NCBI GenBank assembly: GCA_029255645.1
Contig: JANLJE010000040.1
Span: forward strand, 1 to 45,443
Length of the DNA stretch: 45,443 nt
Direction: 5' to 3'
From: Comamonadaceae bacterium
GTDB taxonomy: Bacteria > Pseudomonadota > Gammaproteobacteria > Burkholderiales > Rhodocyclaceae
The notes below the pieces were generated by a model, which saw nothing but the letters and a program-made list of their open reading frames with translations, was not told the DNA's origin and did not search any database. Position 1 is the stretch's first letter. Each line of letters starts with the position of its first letter. This document shows positions 35,312 to 43,917 of the stretch, one piece after another. A program made the translations under genes and the position numbers.

Positions 35312-37096
35312 TTAGTACGAGCGGGTCTTGAGTTCGACCGACTCAACCGTCAGGGGATTGAGATTGACCGGCTTGTATTCGATCTTGTTGCCTTCACGGT
35401 GCCAAAGGGTATGCTTCAACCATTCCTTGTCGTTACGGCCGTTGGGGAATTCGGGGGAATCCACGGCGTCATCCCGCACATGGGCGCCGCGGGATTCCTT
35501 GCGGGCCTCGGCGGAGATCATGGTGGCCTTGGCGACTTCGATCAGGTTCTCGGTCTCCAGGGCTTCCATGCGGGCCGTGTTCCAGACCAGGGACTTGTCC
35601 TTGATTTCCAGGTTCATGACCTGCTTCTCGACTTCGAGAATCTGGGCAGCTCCCTTTTTCAGCATGTCGGCAAAGCGGAACACGCCGGCGTGATCCTGCA
35701 TGGTGCGCTGGATGGCCAGACGCGCTTCCGCCACGCTGGAACCGCCCTTGCGGTTGTCGATGGCGGCGACGCGCGACAAGGAATAGTCGGCCGCATCCTT
35801 GGGCAGGTCCCGGTGGGCCTTGCTGCCCTTGATGTCTTCCACGGCGGAGTCGCCGGCAGACTTGCCGAACACCAGCAGGTCGAGGAGGGAGTTGGTCCCC
35901 AGCCGGTTGGCGCCATGCACGGAGGCGCAGGCGCACTCACCGGCGGCGTAGAGGCCGGGCACCACGGCATTGAAATCGCCGTTCCGGGGCATGACCACCC
36001 GGCCATGATAATCGGTGGGGATGCCCCCCATCTGGTAGTGGCAGGTCGGCACGACGGGGATCGGTGCCTTGATGGGATCGACCCCGGCGAACTGGATCGA
36101 GATTTCCCGGATGCCGGGCAGGCGCTTCATGATGGTAGCCGGATCGAGGTGGGTGATGTCCAGCAGCACGTAGTCCTTGTTGGGACCGCAGCCGCGGCCT
36201 TCCTTGATTTCGGTGGCCATGGCGCGGGACACCACGTCACGGGAGGCGAGATCCTTGGCGTTGGGCGCATAGCGCTCCATGAAGCGTTCCTTGTTGCTGT
36301 TGCGCAGGATGCCGCCTTCGCCACGCACGCCTTCGGTGATCAGCACGCCGGCACCGGCCACGCCGGTGGGGTGGAACTGCCAGAATTCCATGTCTTCCAG
36401 GGGAATGCCGGCACGGGCGGCCATGCCCAGGCCGTCGCCGGTGTTGATGAAGGCATTGGTGGAAGAGTAGAAGATGCGCCCGGCGCCGCCGGTGGCAAAA
36501 ATGGTGGCGCGGGTGTGGAAGATCACGACCTGGCCGGTTTCCATTTCCATGGCGGTGACGCCGACCACATGACCTTCGCTGTCACGGATCAGGTCGAGCG
36601 CCATCCATTCCACGAAGAACTGGGTATTGGCCTTGACGTTGCGCTGATACATGGCGTGCAGCATGGCGTGGCCGGTGCGGTCGGCGGCGGCACAGGAACG
36701 GCGCACGGGCTTCTCGCCGAAGTTGGACATGTGGCCGCCAAAGGGGCGCTGGTAGATCTTGCCACTATCGGTGCGGTCAAAGGGCATGCCGTAGTGTTCG
36801 AGTTCCACGACCACTTCCACGGCCTTCTTGCACATGAATTCGATGGCGTCCTGGTCGCCGAGCCAGTCGGAACCCTTGACGGTATCGTACATGTGCCAGC
36901 GCCAGTGATCCTCCTCGGAGTTGCCCAGGGAAGCAGCGACACCGCCCTGCGCCGCCACGGTATGGGAGCGGGTGGGAAAGACCTTGGAGAGCACGGCGGT
37001 CTTGAGGCCGGCTTCGGACAATTGAATGGCGGAACGCAGGCCGGCGCCGCCGGCACCCACGATCACCGCATCAAACTTGAGGACAGGGATATTCAC
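35312..37096 (-). CDS. sdhA: succinate dehydrogenase flavoprotein subunit
   Basis: Oxidises succinate to fumarate in the TCA cycle and respiratory complex II. 594 residues. [19 protein letters not shown] binds FAD, RSHTVAAQGGVAASLGN includes the histidine that is covalently flavinylated, and MEFWQFHPTGVAGAGVL and RLGTNSLLDLLVFGKSAG are strictly conserved. It starts with GTG at 37096 (GGAG upstream), 2 nt after the sdhD stop; longer frames extend into sdhD without homology. Flavinylation by the linked sdhE is expected. Confidence 0.97.
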   Translation of the reverse strand: MNIPVLKFDAVIVGAGGAGLRSAIQLSEAGLKTAVLSKVFPTRSHTVAAQGGVAASLGNSEEDHWRWHMYDTVKGSDWLGDQDAIEFMCKKAVEVVVELEHYGMPFDRTDSGKIYQRPFGGHMSNFGEKPVRRSCAAADRTGHAMLHAMYQRNVKANTQFFVEWMALDLIRDSEGHVVGVTAMEMETGQVVIFHTRATIFATGGAGRIFYSSTNAFINTGDGLGMAARAGIPLEDMEFWQFHPTGVAGAGVLITEGVRGEGGILRNSNKERFMERYAPNAKDLASRDVVSRAMATEIKEGRGCGPNKDYVLLDITHLDPATIMKRLPGIREISIQFAGVDPIKAPIPVVPTCHYQMGGIPTDYHGRVVMPRNGDFNAVVPGLYAAGECACASVHGANRLGTNSLLDLLVFGKSAGDSAVEDIKGSKAHRDLPKDAADYSLSRVAAIDNRKGGSSVAEARLAIQRTMQDHAGVFRFADMLKKGAAQILEVEKQVMNLEIKDKSLVWNTARMEALETENLIEVAKATMISAEARKESRGAHVRDDAVDSPEFPNGRNDKEWLKHTLWHREGNKIEYKPVNLNPLTVESVELKTRSY

Positions 37097-37098
37097 GC

Positions 37099-37443
37099 TT
37101 ACAGTCTCCAGAGAATCGAGGCAGCCCAGCCGGTGTAACCCACCAGCGCCAGGATGGTCAGCACATGCAGGGTCAGGCGCACGCCGGTGGGCTGAACATA
37201 GTCCATCCACAGGTCACGCATGCCGATCCAGGCGTGATAGAAGAGGCTGACGACAAACAGGAAGGTGGCGAACTTGATGAAGCCGTGGGCAAACACGCCA
37301 CGCCAGGCTTCGAAATCACCGGGACGAACCAGCAGCAGCACGGCTGCCATCAGGATGGAATAAACCGCCATCACCACCGCCGTAGCACGCTGGGCGATCC
37401 AATCCTTGAGGCCGTAATGGGCCCCGACCACGATACGATTCAC
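37099..37443 (-). CDS. sdhD: succinate dehydrogenase membrane anchor subunit
   Basis: Small heme- and quinone-binding anchor. 114 residues from a GTG overlapping the sdhC stop by 4 nt (GTGA). Three hydrophobic segments (about 20-40, 52-72, 88-110). FYHAWIGMRDLWMDYVQ matches the conserved HAWxGxxxxxxDY motif, the heme/quinone-site region of betaproteobacterial SdhD. The open frame upstream is not coding. Confidence 0.93.
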   Translation of the reverse strand: MNRIVVGAHYGLKDWIAQRATAVVMAVYSILMAAVLLLVRPGDFEAWRGVFAHGFIKFATFLFVVSLFYHAWIGMRDLWMDYVQPTGVRLTLHVLTILALVGYTGWAASILWRL

Positions 37444-37829
37444 CACAGCAGCACCCCCCACAGAACGACGGTCAGGGTCAGACTCACTGCGAACACGATC
37501 ACAGCAGACTGACGGGCAGACGGAAGATCGACTCCCACATGCATGTCCAGCAGCAGATAACGGATGCCGGCGCAAAAATGGTGCATGTAAGCCCAGATCA
37601 GACCCGCCAGAATCAGCTTCACCACGGGATGTCCGAGCGCCGCCTGGAAGGTGGCGAAGGTTTCGGGAGAGGTCACGCTGGCCTGAAAAATCCAGAGCAA
37701 CAGGGGCAACATGAGAAAAATACCGACGCCGCTGACGCGGTGGAGAATGGAAAGCTTGCCCGGCAGGGGCAATTTGATGCTGGCGATGTCCAGATTTTTT
37801 GGACGCTTCTTGATGCTCATCTCTGCCAT
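37440..37829 (-). CDS. sdhC: succinate dehydrogenase cytochrome b556 subunit
   Basis: Heme-binding membrane subunit and first gene of sdhCDAB-sdhE. 129 residues. RPKNLDIASIKLPLPGKLS then ILHRVSGVGIFLM is the SdhC signature, and AYMHHFCAGIRYLLLDMHVG holds the heme-ligand histidine. Three membrane segments. ATG at 37829 has AAGGA eight nt upstream; another ATG three codons before is part of the Shine-Dalgarno region. A TATAAT box lies about 70 nt upstream. Confidence 0.95.
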   Translation of the reverse strand: MAEMSIKKRPKNLDIASIKLPLPGKLSILHRVSGVGIFLMLPLLLWIFQASVTSPETFATFQAALGHPVVKLILAGLIWAYMHHFCAGIRYLLLDMHVGVDLPSARQSAVIVFAVSLTLTVVLWGVLLW

Positions 37830-37857
37830 GAATGTCATCCTTGGAGATTGTGGAACA

Positions 37858-37871
37858 GGCGGTAAACCGCC
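37858..37871. repeat. inverted repeat in the sdhC leader
   Basis: GGCGGT AA ACCGCC, a 6-bp arm inverted repeat in the 5' untranslated region between the -10 box and sdhC. It may be an operator or RNA hairpin; unassigned. Confidence 0.45.
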
Positions 37872-37896
37872 AAGAGTGGTACAAAAAAGAGCCGTA

Positions 37897-37902
37897 ATTA
37901 TA
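37897..37902 (-). promoter_or_regulatory. putative sdh operon -10 box
   Basis: Perfect TATAAT on the minus strand upstream of sdhC, followed by TACGG. No strong -35 at 16-18 bp, suggesting an activated promoter. Confidence 0.45.
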
Positions 37903-37957
37903 CATTCAAAGAATCCGGAAAGCGGCGCCCATCTTGTGATTTACCCGTGATTCCCCC

Positions 37958-38749
37958 CTAACCGAGCTCATTGAAATAGTGATATTGCGCCGTGGCATAA
38001 CGGCCGCGGCGCCATTCCACCGGCCGGTCGCCATAGGTGTAGGTCACCCGCTCCACCAGCAGCAAAGGGGTGCCTTCGGGCACCTCCAGCAGACTCGAAG
38101 CCCGGGCATCCGCCGCCACGGCACGCAAGCGCTCCTCGGCACGGATCATGCGGACGCCGAACTGGGACTCGAAAACGCTGTACAGGGAACGATCGGAATG
38201 CTTGAGCATGTCCAGCGTGAGGGTGCCGAAGATGTCGGCCGGCAGGATGATTTCATCGAGCACCACCGGATCGCCACTGAAACGCAACAGGCGCTCCAGC
38301 ACGACCACGGCATCACCCGCCTGAATCTGCAACACCCGCGCCACCGCTTCATCGGCCTCATCGGCCCGGCAACCGAGGGGTTCGCTACGGGCCTGGCGCA
38401 CTTTGCCATCATCGGGCGTAAGCCGCAAAAAGCGATAAAAGGAACGCGGATCATTGTGAGAAGCAACGAAAGTCCCCTTGCCCTGGCGCCGCACCAGCAG
38501 ATTCTCTGCCGCCATTTCGTCGATGGCCTTGCGCACCGTGCCCTGGCTGACGCCAAAGCGCACCGCCAGTTCCGATTCACTGGGGATGGCAGCGCCAGGC
38601 GCCCACTCCCCTGCCCCCAGGGCGCGCACCATCAATTCCTTGATCTGGCGATACAAGGGGCTGAAGGCCGGCGCAACCAACGCCTGCCGCGAAGATGGGC
38701 GCAAGGGAGTCTTCTTGAGGGTGGAGCGGGACATGGGCGACGATTTCAT
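37958..38749 (-). CDS. GntR/HutC-family transcriptional regulator
   Basis: 263 residues from ATG at 38749 (MKSSPMSRSTLKKT); an open frame to 38899 crosses the mdh promoter and is not used. The N-terminal winged HTH has SPLYRQIKELMVRALGAGE, IPSESELAVRFGVSQGTVR and RRQGKGTFVASH, a textbook GntR domain. The C-terminal half is a UTRA ligand domain (LRFSGDPVVLDEIILPADI, VERVTYTYGDRPVEW). Located between the sdh operon and divergent mdh, it probably senses a TCA-cycle metabolite and controls one or both. The palindrome at 38778 is its likely operator. Confidence 0.9.
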   Translation of the reverse strand: MKSSPMSRSTLKKTPLRPSSRQALVAPAFSPLYRQIKELMVRALGAGEWAPGAAIPSESELAVRFGVSQGTVRKAIDEMAAENLLVRRQGKGTFVASHNDPRSFYRFLRLTPDDGKVRQARSEPLGCRADEADEAVARVLQIQAGDAVVVLERLLRFSGDPVVLDEIILPADIFGTLTLDMLKHSDRSLYSVFESQFGVRMIRAEERLRAVAADARASSLLEVPEGTPLLLVERVTYTYGDRPVEWRRGRYATAQYHYFNELG

Positions 38750-38777
38750 CACAATTCCCGGGCGCCGTCCAATCATT

Positions 38778-38797
38778 GCTATCTTATATAAGACAGC
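38778..38797. promoter_or_regulatory. GntR-type operator palindrome
   Basis: 20-bp near-perfect palindrome with core TCTTATATAAGA flanked by GCT and AGC; one mismatched pair (A/C). It lies in the divergent gap, upstream of the mdh -35 and just above the GntR start. Symmetry and AT core fit GntR-family operators. Confidence 0.6.
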
Positions 38798-38807
38798 TGA
38801 TCGTGCA

Positions 38808-38836
38808 TTGACACTCCCCGGGCGAACTTCTACCAT
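38808..38836 (+). promoter_or_regulatory. putative mdh promoter
   Basis: Perfect TTGACA (38808-38813), 17-bp spacer and TACCAT (38831-38836), about 100 nt before the mdh ATG. The palindrome ends 10 bp upstream of the -35. Confidence 0.65.
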
Positions 38837-38932
38837 GGCCAGCTTGCGCCCATGGGCTTTAGCCTGAGGTTCGAGCGCACCCACGATCCCCGGGATCATT
38901 CGAACAAAACCTTGTCTCTACAGGAGTGTTAC

Positions 38933-39925
38933 ATGTCCAAAGCCCCCATGCGCGTTGCCGTGACCGGTGCCGCCGGCCAAATCGGCTACAGCCTGCTGTT
39001 CCGTATCGCTTCCGGCGAAATGCTGGGTAAAGACCAGCCGGTGATCCTGCAACTCCTCGACCTGCCCCAGGCCCAGAAGGCCGTGCAGGGCGTGATGATG
39101 GAACTGGACGACTGCGCCTTTCCCCTGCTCGCCGGCATGGTTGCGACGGACGACCCCAATGTGGCCTTCAAGGATGCCGACATCTGCCTGCTGGTGGGTG
39201 CCCGTCCCCGTGGCCCCGGCATGGAACGGGCCGATCTGCTGACCGCCAACGGCGCCATCTTCACCGTGCAGGGCAAGGCCATCGCCGAGAATGCCAAGGA
39301 AGACGTGAAGGTTCTGGTGGTGGGCAACCCCTGCAACACCAATGCCTACATCGCCCGTTCCGCCGCCCTCAAGGTGGGCCGCACCAACCCTGCCAACTAC
39401 CACGGCATGCTGCGCCTGGACCACAATCGTGCCCTGACCCAGTTGGCCCAGAAGATCGGCCGTCCTGTTTCCTCCCTGAAGCAGCTGGTGGTCTGGGGCA
39501 ACCACTCTCCCAGCATGTATGCCGACTACCGTTTTTGCACCTCCAACGGCGAAAGCGTCAAGGATCTGATCAACGATCCCGTCTGGAACAACGACGTGTT
39601 CCTGCCCACCGTGGGCAAGCGCGGCGCCGCCATCATCGAGGCCCGCGGCCTGTCTTCTGCTGCTTCCGCCGCCAATGCCGCCATCGACCACATCCGCGAC
39701 TGGCACCTCGGTTCCACCGAGTGGGTCACCATGGGCATCCCCGCGCCGGCCGACAATGGCTACGGCATCCCCGAAGGCCTGGTGTTCGGCCTGCCCTGCG
39801 AGTGCAAGAACGGCTCCTACTCCCTGATCAAGGGCTTGGAGATCGACGAGTATTCCAGGGGCAAGATCGCCATCACCTTGAAGGAACTGGAAGACGAGCG
39901 CGCCGCCGTTGCTGCCATGCTGTAA
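38933..39925 (+). CDS. mdh: malate dehydrogenase
   Basis: NAD-dependent oxidation of malate to oxaloacetate. 330 residues of the cytosolic-type (type 2) family. [19 protein letters not shown] binds [18 protein letters not shown] holds substrate-loop arginines, and [13 protein letters not shown] contains the catalytic histidine. ATG at 38933 has AGGAG upstream; an earlier in-frame ATG (38852) falls in the promoter leader. Transcribed away from the GntR gene and TCA block and followed by a strong terminator. Confidence 0.97.
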   Translation: MSKAPMRVAVTGAAGQIGYSLLFRIASGEMLGKDQPVILQLLDLPQAQKAVQGVMMELDDCAFPLLAGMVATDDPNVAFKDADICLLVGARPRGPGMERADLLTANGAIFTVQGKAIAENAKEDVKVLVVGNPCNTNAYIARSAALKVGRTNPANYHGMLRLDHNRALTQLAQKIGRPVSSLKQLVVWGNHSPSMYADYRFCTSNGESVKDLINDPVWNNDVFLPTVGKRGAAIIEARGLSSAASAANAAIDHIRDWHLGSTEWVTMGIPAPADNGYGIPEGLVFGLPCECKNGSYSLIKGLEIDEYSRGKIAITLKELEDERAAVAAML

Positions 39926-39933
39926 TCTGGCCC

Positions 39934-39977
39934 GGTACTGATCCGATACTGACCCGATACTGATCCGATACCGGCTC
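39934..39977. repeat. 11-nt tandem repeat after mdh
   Basis: Four degenerate copies of GATACTGATCC between the mdh stop and its terminator. Confidence 0.75.
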
Positions 39978-39989
39978 GGTACCCTCTCG

Positions 39990-40016
39990 AAAGCCGCAGC
40001 TTGCTGCGGCTTTTTT
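39990..40016 (+). terminator. terminator after mdh
   Basis: Stem AAGCCGCAG / CTGCGGCTT with CTTG loop and a run of six T. Confidence 0.88.
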
Positions 40017-40083
40017 CATACGGCCGGTTTCCCCTCGCGCCTGGCGTAAAATAGGCGCCCCCGAAAGATCACGGATTTCCCCC

Positions 40084-41739
40084 ATGCTGCGCCTCACCGA
40101 AGTCAAGCTCCCCCTCGACCATCCCGAAAGCGGGCTCCCGGCGGCCATCCTCGCCAAACTGGGTATCCCGGCCGAGGAACTGCTGGGCTTTACCGTCTTT
40201 CGCCGCGCCTGCGACGCCCGCAAATCTTCCAGCATTTTCCTGATTTACAGCCTGGATGTGCAGGTCGCCAACGAGGCGGCAGTGCTCGAGCGCTTTGCCG
40301 GCAATCCCCAGGTCAGCCTGGCGCCCGATACCACCTACCACTTCGTGGCCCAGGCTGCGGTTACGGAAACCCGCCGCCCCATCGTCATCGGCACCGGCCC
40401 CTGTGGCCTCTTTGCCGGCCTGCTGCTCGCTCAGATGGGCTTTCGGCCGATCCTCCTCGAGCGCGGCAAGGCGGTGCGGGAGCGCACCAAGGACACCTGG
40501 GGCCTGTGGCGGCAAGGCCGGCTCGACCCCAATTCCAACGTCCAGTTCGGCGAGGGCGGCGCCGGCACCTTCTCGGACGGCAAGCTCTACAGCCAGATCA
40601 AGGACCCACGCCATCTCGCCCGCAAGGTGCTGACCGAGTTCGTTACCGCCGGCGCCCCGGAAGAAATCCTCTACGTCAGCAAGCCCCACATCGGCACCTT
40701 CCGCCTCGTGAAAATGGTCGAGAACATGCGCGCCACCATGCAGGCCCTGGGCGCGGAAATCCGCTTTCAGAGCAAGGTGGAGAAAATCCTGGTGGAGACC
40801 GATGCCAGCGGCCAGCGCCAGGTGAAAGGCGTGCAGCTTGACAACGGCGAGACCCTCCATGGCGAACAGGTGATCCTGGCCGTGGGTCACAGCGCCCGGG
40901 ATACCTTCCAGATGCTGTTCGATCAGGGCGTCTTCATGAAGGCCAAGCCCTTTTCCATCGGCGTGCGCATCGAGCACCCGCAAACCCTGATCGACAAGGC
41001 CCGCTTCGGCCGCTTTGCCGGCCATCCCCTGTTGGGCGCCGCCGACTACAAACTCGTGCATCACGCCGATAACGGCCGCACCGCCTATAGTTTTTGCATG
41101 TGCCCCGGCGGCCAGGTGGTGGCCGCCACCTCCGAGCCGGGCCGGGTGGTCACCAACGGCATGAGCCAGTATTCCCGCGCCGAGCGCAACGCCAACAGCG
41201 CCCTGGTGGTGGATGTGTCGCCCGAACGGGATTTCCCCGGCCACCCCCTGGCCGGCATCGAATTCCAGCGTTACTGGGAAGCAAAAGCCTTTGCAGCCGG
41301 TGGCGGCAGCTATGCGGCGCCCGCCCAGTTGCTCGGCGATTTCCTGGCCGGCCGGCCTTCCACCGCCTTTGGCAGCGTCTTACCCTCCTACCAGCCCGGG
41401 GTGCACCTCACCGACCTCTCCCTTTGCCTGCCGGAGTTCGTGGTCGACACCCTGCGCCAGGCCTTGCCCGCCTTCGGCCGCAAGATTCGCGGCTTCGACA
41501 TGGCCGATGCGATCCTGACCGGGGTGGAAACCCGCACCTCCTCGCCGGTGCGCATCGAGCGCAAGCCGGACGATCTGCAGAGCATCAACACCCGCGGCCT
41601 GTATCCGGCCGGCGAGGGTGCCGGTTACGCCGGCGGCATTCTTTCCGCCGCGATCGACGGCATCGAGGTGGCCGAAGCCGTGGCCCTGAACATGACCACA
41701 GGCATGACCACTGGCATGACCCAGCCCCGAACTCGTTAA
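40084..41739 (+). CDS. NAD(P)/FAD-dependent oxidoreductase (COG2509-like)
   Basis: 551 residues. A short N-terminal domain (MLRLTEVKLPLDHPESGLP, FRRACDARKSSSIFLIYSL) precedes a Rossmann FAD domain with RPIVIGTGPCGLFAGLLLAQ near 98 and VQFGEGGAGTFSDGKLYSQ near 150. The C-terminal RGLYPAGEGAGYAGGILSA binds FAD again. This matches the widespread 'FAD-dependent dehydrogenase' family of uncertain substrate. The last residues NMTTGMTTGMTQ come from a tandem duplication. It is followed 22 nt later by the CitE-like gene. Confidence 0.85.
   Translation: MLRLTEVKLPLDHPESGLPAAILAKLGIPAEELLGFTVFRRACDARKSSSIFLIYSLDVQVANEAAVLERFAGNPQVSLAPDTTYHFVAQAAVTETRRPIVIGTGPCGLFAGLLLAQMGFRPILLERGKAVRERTKDTWGLWRQGRLDPNSNVQFGEGGAGTFSDGKLYSQIKDPRHLARKVLTEFVTAGAPEEILYVSKPHIGTFRLVKMVENMRATMQALGAEIRFQSKVEKILVETDASGQRQVKGVQLDNGETLHGEQVILAVGHSARDTFQMLFDQGVFMKAKPFSIGVRIEHPQTLIDKARFGRFAGHPLLGAADYKLVHHADNGRTAYSFCMCPGGQVVAATSEPGRVVTNGMSQYSRAERNANSALVVDVSPERDFPGHPLAGIEFQRYWEAKAFAAGGGSYAAPAQLLGDFLAGRPSTAFGSVLPSYQPGVHLTDLSLCLPEFVVDTLRQALPAFGRKIRGFDMADAILTGVETRTSSPVRIERKPDDLQSINTRGLYPAGEGAGYAGGILSAAIDGIEVAEAVALNMTTGMTTGMTQPRTR
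41697..41722. repeat. 13-residue tail duplication in FAD oxidoreductase
   Basis: Repeated ACAGGCATGACC / ACTGGCATGACC at the 3' end of the oxidoreductase gene, encoding TGMTTGMT. Unit 12 nt, so frame is preserved. Confidence 0.7.
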
Positions 41740-41761
41740 CAACCATTACCGGAGACTCTCC

Positions 41762-42754
41762 ATGCGCCATCCCGACGACGTACTGTTTGCCGGCGAAAAA
41801 CCCTTTCCCAGCCTGCCCGTGGTGGATCACTACGCCGGCTCGGAAAAGCTGATCAGCAAGGCCCTGGCCCTGCAGCAGGAACTCGGGCCGGTGTTCGACA
41901 TCACCTGCGACTGCGAGGATGGGGCCCGCGCCGGGGCCGAGGCCGAACATGCCGAAATGTGCGCCCGTCTGATCATGAGCGAAGCCAACCACTTTCACCG
42001 GGTCGGCGCCCGCATCCATGACATCACCCACCCCCACTGGGAACAGGATCTGGAAATCCTGGTGGGCGGCGCCGGTAGCCGGCTACCCTTCATCACCCTG
42101 CCCAAGCCCCGCTCCGCCGAGGATGTGCGCCGCCAGATTCATGTGCTGCGCCAGACCGAGACCCTCCACGGCCTCAAACACAGCATTCCCGTACATGTGC
42201 TGATCGAGACCCACGGCGCCCTGCGGGAAGTCTGGCAAATCGCCGCCCTGGAGGGGGTGGAAAGCCTCGATTTCGGCCTCATGGATTTCGTCTCCGGCCA
42301 CCACGGCGCCATCCCCGGCAGCGCCATGAAGAGTCCCGGCCAGTTCGAGCATCCCCTGATCGTCCGCGCCAAGTGCGAGATCGCTGCGGCCGCCCTGGGT
42401 TCTGGCGTGGTGCCCAGCCACAATGTCACCACCGAACTCAATGACCCGGACATCATCCGCAGCGACGCCAGCCGGGCCCGGCTGGAATTCGGTTTCCTGC
42501 GCATGTGGAGCATCCACCCCCGGCAGATCGAACCCATTCTCGCCGCCATGCGCCCGGACTTCTCCGAAATCGAGACCGCCGGGGAAATCCTCTGCGCCGC
42601 CCAGGAGGCGGACTGGGGCCCGATCCAGCACGCCGGCAAGCTGCACGACCGGGCTTCCTACCGCTATTACTGGGAATCTCTCAAGCGGGCCGCCGCCACC
42701 GGCATGAGCCTGCCTCCTGATCTACGCCAGCGCTTCTTCGCCGGATGCCCCTGA
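41762..42754 (+). CDS. HpcH/HpaI aldolase / CitE-like CoA-ester lyase
   Basis: 330 residues of the citrate-lyase-beta-like TIM-barrel family that cleaves or forms malyl-CoA-type esters. The metal-binding DITCDCEDGARAGAEAEHAE is near 45, VHVLIETHGALREVWQIA near 145, and LDFGLMDFVSGHHGAIPGS near 175. The exact substrate cannot be named. GGAGACTC precedes the ATG. It begins 22 nt after the oxidoreductase and is probably co-transcribed with it. Confidence 0.87.
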   Translation: MRHPDDVLFAGEKPFPSLPVVDHYAGSEKLISKALALQQELGPVFDITCDCEDGARAGAEAEHAEMCARLIMSEANHFHRVGARIHDITHPHWEQDLEILVGGAGSRLPFITLPKPRSAEDVRRQIHVLRQTETLHGLKHSIPVHVLIETHGALREVWQIAALEGVESLDFGLMDFVSGHHGAIPGSAMKSPGQFEHPLIVRAKCEIAAAALGSGVVPSHNVTTELNDPDIIRSDASRARLEFGFLRMWSIHPRQIEPILAAMRPDFSEIETAGEILCAAQEADWGPIQHAGKLHDRASYRYYWESLKRAAATGMSLPPDLRQRFFAGCP

Positions 42755-42758
42755 CTGA

Positions 42759-42920
42759 ACCTGCGGCGGGCGCCGGCATCAGCCCCGCCGCCCTCTGCCG
42801 CACATCGCCCACCCCATCATCGGCGCTGCCACCCACGGCAAGGGCATCCATGACCGCTTCTTCGAGCCGCAGTTCAATCGCCACCGCCCGCTCCTGACCG
42901 CGGCCTGGCCGCCGGCTTCC
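42759..42920 (+). pseudogene. C-terminal remnant of TruC-type pseudouridine synthase
   Basis: After a stop at 42756 the plus-strand frame reads GGRRHQPRRPLPHIAHPIIG, then ATHGKGIHDRFFEPQFNRHR and PLLTAAW. This matches the end of RluA-family enzymes (GRxHQIRRHLxHIxHPIIGDxxHG-N-x-x-F), as in TruC, which modifies U65 of tRNAs. The catalytic aspartate region and everything before it are missing, and there is no start. The 3' end merges into the antisense ligase gene. Confidence 0.7.
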
Positions 42921-42924
42921 GGGG

Positions 42925-43779
42925 CTACAGCGGCTGATAGCGGCGCAAGTAGCGGGCAAAGCGTGGCACTCCGTCCCGGCTGAGTTCCCGGTAACGATAG
43001 GTGATCACGCTTCCCAATGGAGGCGGCTGGCGCCGCTCGGCATGACTGAAGCCGCTGCCTATCCTGAACACCCGGCCCTCGGGAGTTTTGACCTCTAGAG
43101 CCCCCAACATGCCGGCGAACCTCCCCTTGCCCGGCAGATGTCCGATCACGGTGGCTTCCGCATCCCGTTCCGGCGTCACCTTCAACAGCACCTCGCTGCG
43201 CCCCGTCACATAAGGCGCATCCGCCCGATGCAGCATCAACCCCTCTCCGCCGCCGGCCAGGACTTCACGCAAACGTTTTTTCAAGGCCACCGCATCGGCG
43301 ACCCGGAACTGGGGGGCCACCTGCAGCCAGGGCTGTCCAATCCGGTGCGCGATGCCACGCAAGGCCTCCAGCCGCATGGTGAAACTGCCGGCCCCGCCCG
43401 GCAGCTCGAACAGCATGTAACGCACCTGGCGCCACTCGGCATCCACGGGCTGCTCCTTGCGCACAATCCCCAGCAGCTTTTGAAATTGACCGCGCCCCAG
43501 CCATAACTCCCCATCCAGAGGCTGATTCGGCAAGGCCGCGGTCAGCCAGGCCGGCGCCGCGACCACCCGCCCACTGCGAAACCGCAGTTGCCGGCCATCC
43601 CAATAAGCCCTGACTCCATCATATTTTTCACTGACCCAGTAGCCCGGCAAATCCAGCTTGCCTTTACCTTTACCTTCACCTTCATACACCTGCGCCAGCA
43701 ACAACGCCGGCCCCTCCGCTTGCGCCAGCGCCAGCCCCATCCACACACTCAATACCACCCAGCACAACCACTTTTGCAT
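42925..43779 (-). CDS. periplasmic ATP-dependent DNA ligase (LigE-type)
   Basis: 284 residues. A signal peptide (MQKWLCWVVLSVWMGLALA, cut after AQA) sends it out of the cytoplasm. The adenylation motif SEKYDGVRAYWDG has the nucleophile lysine (K52). ELWLGRGQFQKL, GEGLMLHRADAPYVTGRS and LLKVTPERDAEATVIGHL follow as ligase motifs III-V, with a C-terminal OB domain and no further domains. This is the minimal Lig E architecture, proposed to act in competence or biofilm DNA metabolism. A hexamer repeat between signal and catalytic core encodes EGEGKGKGK. The open frame upstream (to 44571) is antisense to DUF1415 and not coding. Confidence 0.9.
   Translation of the reverse strand: MQKWLCWVVLSVWMGLALAQAEGPALLLAQVYEGEGKGKGKLDLPGYWVSEKYDGVRAYWDGRQLRFRSGRVVAAPAWLTAALPNQPLDGELWLGRGQFQKLLGIVRKEQPVDAEWRQVRYMLFELPGGAGSFTMRLEALRGIAHRIGQPWLQVAPQFRVADAVALKKRLREVLAGGGEGLMLHRADAPYVTGRSEVLLKVTPERDAEATVIGHLPGKGRFAGMLGALEVKTPEGRVFRIGSGFSHAERRQPPPLGSVITYRYRELSRDGVPRFARYLRRYQPL
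43660..43686. repeat. hexamer repeat in ligE
   Basis: Four to five copies of CCTTTA/CCTTCA on the plus strand, encoding Gly-Lys/Gly-Glu pairs in the ligase linker. Confidence 0.7.
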
Positions 43780-43917
43780 GGGCTCCCCCTGTTCAATCAC
43801 TCCAGCGGATATATTAACGTCATGAAGCCTGAAGGCTGCGGCATTTACCAAAAAAAAGCAGCGAGATGGGATAGAATCCAGCGCCATACCACCCTCCCTG
43901 CTCTCCTCGAACACCCC

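Noticed and set aside
35195-37138. 647-codon plus-strand open frame
   Set aside because: Antisense to sdhA/sdhB, whose cofactor motifs are intact.
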